A stretch of 18,464 bases of DNA from the NCBI GenBank assembly GCA_050699055.1, contig JBOHCT010000074.1, forward strand, positions 1 to 18,464. The letters run 5' to 3'. The notes beneath the pieces were generated by a model. The model saw nothing but the letters and a program-made list of their open reading frames with translations, made no database searches and was not told the origin of the DNA. Origin of the DNA: JBOHCT01 sp050699055. GTDB taxonomy: Bacteria; Actinomycetota; Actinomycetes; Streptosporangiales; JBOHCT01. Both the position numbers and the translations under genes were made by a program. This document shows positions 7,537 to 14,247 of this stretch, one piece after another. Position 1 is the stretch's first letter. Each line of letters starts with the position of its first letter.

Positions 7537-8645
7537 GACTCGAAGCCCTGGAGCTGGTGCGGGTGCGGATGCCGCTGGTCCGACCGTTCCGCACGTCGTT
7601 CGGCACCCAGACCGGCAGGAACGTGCTGCTGGTCCGCGCGCTCACCGACACCGGCGAGGGCTGGGGGGAGTGTGTCGCCGGCGACGCCCCGACGTACAAC
7701 GAGGAGTGGGCCGACGGCGCGGAGCAGGTGATCCGGCACTGGCTCGCCCCCGCGCTGTTCGCCGAGCCGGCGCTGACCGCGGCGCGGGTCGCTCCGGCGC
7801 TCGCCCGGATCCGCGGGCACCGCATGGCCAAGGCCGCGCTGGAGGCTGCCGTCCTGGACGCGCGGCTGCGGGCGGCCGGCATGCCGCTGGCCGACTTCCT
7901 CGGCGGCGTCCGCGGCCGGGTCGAGGCCGGCGTGTCGATCGGGATGACGCCCACGGTCGGCCAGCTGCTCGACGTCGTGGCGAGCCATCTCGACGAGGGC
8001 TACCGCCGGGTCAAGCTGAAGATCGAGCCCGGCTTCGACGAGGTTCCCGTCGCCGCCGTACGCGAGCGCTTCGGTGACGACCTCCCGCTCCAGGTCGACG
8101 CCAACACCGCCTACCGACGCGCGGACATCCCCCACCTGCTCCGGCTCGACCCCTTCGGGATTTTGCTCGTCGAGCAGCCGTTCCCGCCCGGCGACCTCGG
8201 CGCCCACGCCGAGCTTGCGCGTCGCTCCACCACCCCTGTCTGCCTCGACGAGTCGATCGAGTCCGCCGACGACGCCGTCGCGGCCATCGAGGCCGGCGCC
8301 TGCTCGATCGTGAATATCAAGGCCGGAAGGGTCGGCGGCTTCCTCGAGGCCCGCCGTGTCCACGACGTCTGCGCCGCCCACGGCGTCCCCGTGTGGTGCG
8401 GCGGCATGCTCGAGACCGGTGTCGGGCGTGCCGCGAACGTCGCGCTGGCCGCGCTGCCCGGCTTCACCCTGCCGGGCGACACATCGGCCTCCGGGCGCTA
8501 CTACGCCACCGACGTGACAGCGCCGTTCACCCTGGTCGACGGCTGCCTGGAGGTGCCGAACGGCCCCGGGACCGGGGTGGACATCCGCGATGACGTCCTG
8601 GCTGACCTCGGCGCGTCACGCGAGACCCTGAAGCCCACCGCGTGA
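7533..8645 (+). CDS. N-succinylamino acid racemase / o-succinylbenzoate synthase (enolase superfamily)
   Basis: 370 residues, nearly identical in length and motif positions to the Amycolatopsis N-acylamino acid racemase (368 aa). Catalytic lysines: K163 in KLKIEPG and K263 in NIKAGRVGG. Mg ligands: D189 in QVDANTAY, E214 in LLVEQP and D239 in CLDES. The C-terminal barrel motif WCGGMLETGVGRA is intact. The family catalyses 1,1-proton transfer to racemise N-acyl (best N-succinyl) amino acids and, in many members, also makes o-succinylbenzoate for menaquinone. No other men gene is visible, and the flanking GNAT and M20 genes match the D- to L-amino acid conversion pathway, so racemase is the favoured role; OSBS activity may coexist. 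The GTG start overlaps the GNAT stop, and GGAGGG lies about 9 nt upstream. Convergent with the serine hydrolase, 9 nt apart. Confidence 0.92.
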   Translation: MRLEALELVRVRMPLVRPFRTSFGTQTGRNVLLVRALTDTGEGWGECVAGDAPTYNEEWADGAEQVIRHWLAPALFAEPALTAARVAPALARIRGHRMAKAALEAAVLDARLRAAGMPLADFLGGVRGRVEAGVSIGMTPTVGQLLDVVASHLDEGYRRVKLKIEPGFDEVPVAAVRERFGDDLPLQVDANTAYRRADIPHLLRLDPFGILLVEQPFPPGDLGAHAELARRSTTPVCLDESIESADDAVAAIEAGACSIVNIKAGRVGGFLEARRVHDVCAAHGVPVWCGGMLETGVGRAANVALAALPGFTLPGDTSASGRYYATDVTAPFTLVDGCLEVPNGPGTGVDIRDDVLADLGASRETLKPTA

Positions 8646-8654
8646 CTCCCGCGA

Positions 8655-9476
8655 TCAGCGCAGGAGCGTGTCGTACACGGCGCGGCCGATCTCCGCGATA
8701 ACCATCGCCCCGCGCGCGCCCTCGTCGCCGAGGCCGTCGGACAGCACCGCGACTGCGACACGACGCTCCCCCGCCTCGATGATCCCGGCGTCATGGCACA
8801 CGCCGTGGACCTCGCCTGTCTTGTGAGCCACCGTGACGTGCGTGGGCAGCAGGGCAGGGAGCCGGTTCGTGAACTGCTGACGGCGGAGGATGCCGAGCGC
8901 GAGGTCCGTACCACTCCCGGACAGCAGCCGACCGCCCGCAAGCGCGGCGAACACGGCCACCAGGTCGGCCGCTGTCGCGAGGTTGTCGAGGCCGCGGGCC
9001 GCGGCCTCGAGGTCCATCAGGTGCCGCGAGAGCCGGGTACCTACAGCCCCGGCGTCGGCGAGCAGGCCGGCCACGGCACCGAGGCCGACACGGTCGATGA
9101 GGACGTTCGTCGCCTCGTTGTCGCTGACGACGATCATCAGGGCGAGCAGCTCGCGCAGCGGCAGCGCGGTCACGCTCGGCAGCTCCGGCAGCACGCCGCT
9201 GCCGCCGACCCGCTGCCCCTCCGGAAGAGTCACCCGCTCGTCGAGGGAGAGCCGGCCGCGATCCACCTCGCGCAGGAGGGCCAGGAGGACCGGAACCTTG
9301 ATCGTGCTGGCGGAGGGGAAGATCTCATCTGCCCGGTGCTCGACCCCCGCTCCGGTCGCCAGGTCACGGACCGCGACCCCGAACCGCCCGGGAGCGCCCT
9401 CCAGCACGTCATGGACGATGACAGCCAGAGTCTCGGTCGCTGGCAGCCGCTGGCCGGTCGTGGCAGTGACGGACAT
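8655..9476 (-). CDS. Class A beta-lactamase-like serine hydrolase, apparently without signal peptide
   Basis: 273 residues from ATG 9476. Penicillin-recognising fold motifs are all present: S-x-x-K as STIK (S57, K60), SDN (118-120) and KTG (219-221). The omega-loop region reads MDLEAAARGLDN, which lacks the strict E-x-x-L-N spacing of true class A beta-lactamases. That form is known from 'serine hydrolase' relatives (PF13354). The N-terminus (MSVTATTGQRLPATE) has no hydrophobic stretch, Tat motif or lipobox, so secretion is not evident and hydrolysis of periplasmic-type beta-lactams is doubtful; a cytosolic amidase or esterase is equally possible. Start uncertain: GTG 9491 and ATG 9485 are in frame upstream. 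ATG 9476 is preceded by GATCAT plus 7 nt and an overlapping GGAG. It is divergent from the MFS gene and convergent with the racemase. Confidence 0.82.
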   Translation of the reverse strand: MSVTATTGQRLPATETLAVIVHDVLEGAPGRFGVAVRDLATGAGVEHRADEIFPSASTIKVPVLLALLREVDRGRLSLDERVTLPEGQRVGGSGVLPELPSVTALPLRELLALMIVVSDNEATNVLIDRVGLGAVAGLLADAGAVGTRLSRHLMDLEAAARGLDNLATAADLVAVFAALAGGRLLSGSGTDLALGILRRQQFTNRLPALLPTHVTVAHKTGEVHGVCHDAGIIEAGERRVAVAVLSDGLGDEGARGAMVIAEIGRAVYDTLLR

Positions 9477-9529
9477 GATCTCCATGATCACGTATTCGTC
9501 CGGCCGCGCGCCAGCGAACGCGCGGCTCG

Positions 9530-9535
9530 TACGGT
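9530..9535 (+). promoter_or_regulatory. -10 element TACGGT of the MFS gene (leaderless)
   Basis: TACGGT, then GGGCCC, then GTG at 9542. No Shine-Dalgarno precedes the GTG, consistent with a leaderless transcript. No clear -35 was seen. Confidence 0.6.
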
Positions 9536-9541
9536 GGGCCC

Positions 9542-10807
9542 GTGACCTCGGCCGGCGCGCAGGGAACCACGCAGGGGGACGGACCGGGCGGCCCCTCGCG
9601 CGACCCGTTGGTTGGCCGCGGGTTCGCGGTGATGCTGCTGACCGCGATCGCGGCCTTCACTGGGCTGCACTCGCTGCTGTCGGTCGTTCCGCTGTGGGCG
9701 GCGGCCGGCGGGTCGAACCAGCAGGGTGCGGGGCTCACGACCGGCGTGTTCATGCTGACTACCGTGTCGACTCAGCCTCTCGTGCCGTGGCTGATCTCCC
9801 GCGCCGGTTATCGCGCGGCGTTCTCCATCGGCCTGGTCCTGTTGGGCGCGCCCGCGCCGCTGTACGCCGTCTCCGCTCACATCGGGCCGGTCCTCGGGGT
9901 CTCTGCCGTCCGGGGGATCGGCTTCGGGATCGTCACGGTCACGGGTGCGGCGCTGGTCGCCGAGCTCGCGCCGCCGGCCCGCCGCGGCGAGGGACAGGGC
10001 CTGTACGGGCTCGCGATCGCGGTCCCGAACCTGCTCGCACTGCCCCTGGGGGTCTGGATCGCGCAGAACGTGGGATTCTCCCCCGCCTTCTGGCTCGGCG
10101 CGGCCCCGCTCGTGGGGCTCGTCGGTACCGCCGCCATGGGTGACGTCCAGCGGGCGGGTGGGGGTGGGCGCGACCGCCAGTCACGCACACAGCCCGGGAC
10201 CGAGCGACGCGTCCCCTGGAAACACCGCCGCGCCGCCGGGGTCCTCGTGCTCGTCCCTGCCGCCCTTCCGCTCGCCTGCGGGACTGTCGCGTCGGGCGGC
10301 CTCGTGACGTTCCTCCCATTCGCGTTCGGCGGTACGCCGGGCGTCGCGTCGGCGGCCCTCTTCGTGATCGCCGGCACGTCCGCGGCGAGCCGATGGTTGT
10401 CCGGACGGGTGAGCGACCGCCTCGGCCCGGGGCGGCTGCTCGCCCCAGGTGTCATCCTGACCGTTCTCGGGCTGCTGGGGCCGGCGGCCGGCGCGTACGT
10501 CGGAGACCTCACCGGCACCGTGGCCCTGCTCGCCGGCCTTGTGGTGTTCGGAACCGGCCTCGGCGTCATCCGGGGCGAGACGCTCGTCCTCGCGTTCGCC
10601 CGGTCCAGCCCAGAGCGGTACGGCACCGCGAGCGCGGTGTGGAACGTCGCCTTCGACGCGGGCACGGGCGTCGGCGCCTTCGCCCTCGGCGCCGCGGTCG
10701 TCGGCTACGGGTACGCGGCCGCCTTCCTGATCGCCGCCGGTGGCGTGCTGGTCGGCCTGCCAGTGGCCCTCCGGATCCGGCGTGCCCCCGCGGCGACGCC
10801 GCCATGA
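9542..10807 (+). CDS. Major facilitator superfamily transporter
   Basis: 421 residues with about 12 hydrophobic segments in two groups of six, separated by a charged central loop (about residues 200-225, rich in Arg, Gln and Gly). The first segment follows FAVMLLTAIAAFTGLHSL. The loop between segments 2 and 3 carries a short Arg-containing turn (SRAGYRAAF), and the loop between segments 8 and 9 has SGRVSDRLGPGRLL, the typical MFS G-x-x-x-D-R motif-A variant. The substrate cannot be told; drug or metabolite efflux is the usual assignment for this architecture. It is transcribed divergently from the beta-lactamase-like gene and so may share regulation, but no repressor gene is present. The start GTG is supported by TACGGT 6 nt upstream. 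The stop overlaps an ATG (ATGA), but no supported gene follows on this strand. Confidence 0.87.
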   Translation: MTSAGAQGTTQGDGPGGPSRDPLVGRGFAVMLLTAIAAFTGLHSLLSVVPLWAAAGGSNQQGAGLTTGVFMLTTVSTQPLVPWLISRAGYRAAFSIGLVLLGAPAPLYAVSAHIGPVLGVSAVRGIGFGIVTVTGAALVAELAPPARRGEGQGLYGLAIAVPNLLALPLGVWIAQNVGFSPAFWLGAAPLVGLVGTAAMGDVQRAGGGGRDRQSRTQPGTERRVPWKHRRAAGVLVLVPAALPLACGTVASGGLVTFLPFAFGGTPGVASAALFVIAGTSAASRWLSGRVSDRLGPGRLLAPGVILTVLGLLGPAAGAYVGDLTGTVALLAGLVVFGTGLGVIRGETLVLAFARSSPERYGTASAVWNVAFDAGTGVGAFALGAAVVGYGYAAAFLIAAGGVLVGLPVALRIRRAPAATPP

Positions 10808-10847
10808 GCGACGGCGGGGATGCGAGAAACGGCCCCGCCGCACCAGG

Positions 10848-10889
10848 CCTCACCCGAAAGCCCACACCCGAAAGCCCTCACCCGAAAGC
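10848..10889. repeat. Tandem repeat, 3 x 14 bp, unit CCTCACCCGAAAGC
   Basis: Units at 10848-10861, 10862-10875 (two substitutions: CCACACCCGAAAGC) and 10876-10889. The array overlaps the last four codons of the decayed GH92 gene: the minus-strand unit GCTTTCGGGTGAGG supplies its TGA. The core CCGAAAGC is shared with the repeat pair upstream of ligB. Confidence 0.9.
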
Positions 10890-12294
10890 AATGTCGAACA
10901 CGTGGAGGCCGCCCTGGTCCACCGTCGAGGGCAGCGTGACGCTCTCCACTGTCTCGTTCGGGTCCAGGGACACGGTCGCGGAGAAGACATACGTCTTCAC
11001 GTGGTCCACGTAGCCACTGGTGTGGTTGCGATACGTGGTCGTGACGGCCGTCATGTTCCCGAACGCCGGTGGAAACCACCCGCGCCGAGCGTCCAGTCGG
11101 ACAGCCCGACCGTCGCCCCGGCCGTGGACCCGTCGGCGTAGCGGACCGTGAGCGTTCCCTTTGAGCCGGGGTTCGCGTTGGACGCCGCGCCCAGTATCCC
11201 CAGCGTGGTCGCGCCAGCGTGCTCCTTGACGTGGATCGTCTGGCCCGCTGCCACGATGTTGTCCGGCTCGCCGACCGGCACGTCGGGCCAGGCGTACACG
11301 AGCCCGTCGGCCGTGACCGTCGCCCCCGGGGTCACCCCCGCCTCGACCAGTGCCTGGGCGGAGTAGCTGTACCCGACGCCGTCGAAGTTCGCCGCCGAGG
11401 GGATCGAGTCGTCGGAGACCCCGGTGTTGTCGAAAAACGGTGACAGGTCGCCGGGGAGGGCTACCGCAACGTCGAGCACGACGTCAGGCAACTCGCGGCC
11501 GTCGTCCGTGGCCAGCTGGAACCTGACGCGGTACCTGCCCGTCTCCGGGCCGACGGCGAGGGTGGTCGCGTCGGTGCCGGCGGCGGCCGGGGGCACGCGC
11601 AGCCGCCCGCTGGTCTGCGACAGCGACAGCCCCTCGGCACGTCCGCGGTCCAGGACACCTTCCGCGGCGCGTGGGTCACGTTCTGCGCGCCGACGGTCAC
11701 CGTTACCTGCCGGCCGGGGGTAGTGACGATCTGTCCGCTCGGTCGCGTGAACCCGAGCGCGGGGTCCTGGCCGTTCGAGTACGACGGCGGCAGGTATGTC
11801 TTCGGCCAACCCCTGCCGTTCAGCTTGAGCTGCCGCACGTACGGCGCGTCGGGGGCGGCGCCGGGCGCGTCGATCGCGATGGTCTCGCCGTTGCCCATGT
11901 GCACGGTCGCATGCGGGAACTGCGGGCTGCCGGGGAAGACCGGGTACATGCCGAGCGCGGACCACACGTACCACGAGCCCATGGCGCCGAGGTCGTCGTT
12001 GCCCGGCTCACCTGCTGGCCGCGCCGCGTAGATCGTCCGCTGGGTCTCGCGGACCCGCGCCTGTGTCTTCCACGGCGCGTGAGCGAAGTCCCATTCCCAC
12101 GGGATCTCCAGGCTGGGCTCGTTGCCCTGCCAGGCCTGCGCGGCCTGCTGCTGATCGAGGTAGTCGATGAACGCCCGGTCACCGCCCATGACGTTGGCGA
12201 GCCCGCGGATGTTCCACGGGACCATCGGCGTGTACTGCTCCTCGGCCTCGATGGCGGGCCTGATGTTGTTCGCCTTCGTCGCCTCGTCGACCAT
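10878..12294 (-). pseudogene. GH92 alpha-1,2-mannosidase remnant (5' deleted, two frameshifts)
   Basis: Three consecutive minus-strand frames together read as the C-terminal part of a glycoside hydrolase family 92 protein. Segment A (about 12294 to 11647) holds QYTPMVPWNIRGL, GNEPSLEIPWEW with the putative acid Glu, PWKTQ, and the diagnostic GNDDLGAMGSWYVWSALG with the catalytic Asp pair. Segment B (about 11646 to 11079) and segment C (about 11078 to 10878) are C-terminal beta-sandwich and galactose-binding-like regions ending DQGGLHVFDIAFG. Frame breaks near 11641-11651 (CCGAGGGG, minus strand) and near 11070-11080 each look like a one-base loss. The 5' portion, with the N-terminal domain and much of the (alpha/alpha)6 barrel, is absent. 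Active GH92 enzymes are usually secreted, Ca-dependent exo-mannosidases of about 700-1200 residues. The frameshifts could be sequencing errors; the missing 5' part could not. Confidence 0.85.
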
Positions 12295-12319
12295 CGCCTC
12301 GAGCGTTCCTAGGCCCTTC

Positions 12320-12331
12320 GACAACGTTGTC
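12320..12331. promoter_or_regulatory. Perfect 12-bp palindrome GACAACGTTGTC, LacI-family-type operator
   Basis: The two half-sites are exact reverse complements with a central CG, the form of LacI/PurR-family operators often found upstream of sugar-utilisation genes in actinobacteria. It lies about 26 nt upstream of the first in-frame ATG of the GH92 remnant, where a GH92 gene's own control region would be expected. Confidence 0.65.
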
Positions 12332-12436
12332 AAACCACCACTCGCAGGGAACGTCAGGATGCAGCCTCTGCCAATGCTTTGTCCCCGCACGCGTCTGACT
12401 GAATGTGGCCGCGAGTCGCGATGCGAGCGCACGACG

Positions 12437-14152
12437 CTACTGGGCCTCCCGGACCCCGGGCATGGTGAGCGGACCCCATGCGGGGAAGCCGAGCCTGTCC
12501 GCGAGGACGGCCATGGGTCCCCACGCCTCGAGCCGCAGCGCCGCCGCGGCGGCCGACGGGGATTCGCTCGACTCGGCAGGGCGCAACCGGTCCAGCGGCG
12601 TCACCTTGGGAAAGACCTGCAGGTCCACGTCCGCGTCGGCGGGCAGCCCGGCCTTCGCGCGCACTATCGCGAGCGCCGGCTCGATGCCGCCCAGCTCGTC
12701 GATCAGGGCGTTGTCCTTCGCATCTGCCCCGGTCCAGACACGGCCGCGAGCCAGTTCGTGCACCCTGTCGCGGGACAGCCCGCGCCCCTGCGCGACTTTT
12801 GCGGTGAAGTCGTCGTAGATCCGATCGAGCCAGGTGTTGACCCGCTCCCACTCACTGTCGGAGTACGCACGCGAGGCCGAGAACATCCGGGCGTGCGCAC
12901 CCTCTGCCACGGCGTCGTACCCGACACCGGCGCGGTCGAGAAGCTCGGAGACGACGGGCTTACCGCCGAGAACGCCGATCGACCCGGTGAGCGTGCCCGG
13001 CTGGGCGACGATCGCGTCAGCCGCCATGGCGACGAAGTAGCCACCCGATCCCGCGACGTTGCCCATGGACACCACGACCGGCTTGCCCGCCTGACGCGCC
13101 CGGACCACCTCGCGCCAGATCGTGTCCGAGGCGACGTAGGAACCACCGGGGCTGTCGACACGGAACAAGATCGCCCTGACCCGCTCCTCCTTTACGGCCG
13201 CGCGGAAGGCCGCCGCGACGGTGTCTGAGCCCATCGACTGGCCCTGCAGCGGGTGGCGACCGCTGCGCCCGAGGCGCACCGGCCCGACGCCGTAGATGAG
13301 CGCGACGGCGGTGGCGTGCCGGTGGGTGACCCGCCGGGTGATCTCCCGGCGGGGCGCGTGCTGGTAGCGGCCGACGAACTGCAGATGGGCCTCGTCGCCG
13401 GACTCCTTGCGTACGTCGTCGTAGACCTCGTCGCGGTACGCGAGCTTGTCCACGAGCCCCGCGTCGAGGGCCTCCCGCCCGAGAAGCGGTCCACGGTCGA
13501 CGAGTCCGCTGACCCGTTCGGAGCCGACTCGCCGACCCTCTGCGACACCGGCGATGACCTGCTCGGCCATGGAGGCGGCGATCCGCGAATAGGACTCGCG
13601 GTGCGCCTCCGTGAACCCGTGTTGGGTGAACATGTTCGCGGCGTTCTTGTATTCGTGGCGCTGGCCGATCTGCGGGGTGACGCCGGCCTTGTCGAGCGCC
13701 CCGCGCAGGAAGTGCTGCTCGAGCGACACGCCGGTGAGACCCACGTCGCCCGAGGGCTGGAGGTAGACCCGATCGAAGGCCGAGGCGAGGTAATACGGGA
13801 CGGTGCCCGGCGCGAACTCGCCGAACGTCTCGGCCCACGCGATCGCCGACTTTCCGGACTCGCGGAAGGCCTGGACCGCGTCACGCAGTTCCTGCGCCCT
13901 GGCAAGGCCCATACGGGAGGAGCCCACCTTCGCGACGAGCATCCGCACGCGCGGATCCGACCGCGCGTGCCGCAGCCCTTCGAGCACATCGTGCAGGCGC
14001 GGCCTACGTCTGGAAAGGACGACGCTCAGCGGATCCTGCGGCACACCTTCCATGAGGTCGACGGTGAGATCGAGCTCGAGGACGAGAGGGGCCCCACCGC
14101 ACCCCGCGATCTCCTTGGCCCGGCCGACGAGCTCACTGGCGGTCTCTATCAC
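12437..14152 (-). CDS. sppA: Signal peptide peptidase SppA-like protease (long form), S49 family
   Basis: 571 residues from GTG 14152, the double-domain form (E. coli and mycobacterial SppA are about 600). The catalytic dyad is visible: K169 in EYKNAANMF of the N-terminal repeat and S369 in NVAGSGGYFVAMAAD of the C-terminal repeat. The N-terminal domain (about 20-240) and C-terminal domain (about 280-500) show the expected tandem ClpP-like architecture (VDSPGGS, TGSIGVLGGK). The protein digests remnant signal peptides and membrane-associated peptides. No N-terminal membrane anchor is apparent, as in other actinobacterial members. An in-frame GTG at 14260 lies inside the divergent acyl-CoA synthetase gene and was rejected. 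GTG 14152 has TAGGCT 7 nt upstream and aligns with the usual family N-terminus. The GH92 remnant follows it after about 140 nt. Confidence 0.9.
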   Translation of the reverse strand: MIETASELVGRAKEIAGCGGAPLVLELDLTVDLMEGVPQDPLSVVLSRRRPRLHDVLEGLRHARSDPRVRMLVAKVGSSRMGLARAQELRDAVQAFRESGKSAIAWAETFGEFAPGTVPYYLASAFDRVYLQPSGDVGLTGVSLEQHFLRGALDKAGVTPQIGQRHEYKNAANMFTQHGFTEAHRESYSRIAASMAEQVIAGVAEGRRVGSERVSGLVDRGPLLGREALDAGLVDKLAYRDEVYDDVRKESGDEAHLQFVGRYQHAPRREITRRVTHRHATAVALIYGVGPVRLGRSGRHPLQGQSMGSDTVAAAFRAAVKEERVRAILFRVDSPGGSYVASDTIWREVVRARQAGKPVVVSMGNVAGSGGYFVAMAADAIVAQPGTLTGSIGVLGGKPVVSELLDRAGVGYDAVAEGAHARMFSASRAYSDSEWERVNTWLDRIYDDFTAKVAQGRGLSRDRVHELARGRVWTGADAKDNALIDELGGIEPALAIVRAKAGLPADADVDLQVFPKVTPLDRLRPAESSESPSAAAAALRLEAWGPMAVLADRLGFPAWGPLTMPGVREAQ

Positions 14153-14159
14153 CTGGCCC

Positions 14160-14165
14160 AGCCTA
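14160..14165 (-). promoter_or_regulatory. -10 element TAGGCT of sppA (leaderless)
   Basis: Minus-strand TAGGCT, then GGGCCAG, then GTG at 14152. There is no ribosome-binding site. The element lies in the 95-bp region shared with the divergent acyl-CoA synthetase gene. Confidence 0.55.
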
Positions 14166-14247
14166 CGTGTTCGATCTCCGGGCGTGGCGCCGTGCCTGTA
14201 CAAGGGAAGGAACGAGGGGACAGCATCGGGGGCACCGTGGAGGAGCG

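Noticed and set aside
6676..8381. Minus-strand open frames across the GNAT and racemase genes
   Set aside because: Shadows of two strongly supported enzymes; no start signals or motifs.
10848..10889. CRISPR-like array
   Set aside because: Units are 14 bp, directly adjacent with no spacers, and no cas genes are present.
10804..11013. Plus-strand ORF starting at the ATG overlapping the MFS stop (ATGA)
   Set aside because: It crosses the tandem repeat and is antisense to the recognisable GH92 C-terminus; no homology or codon bias.
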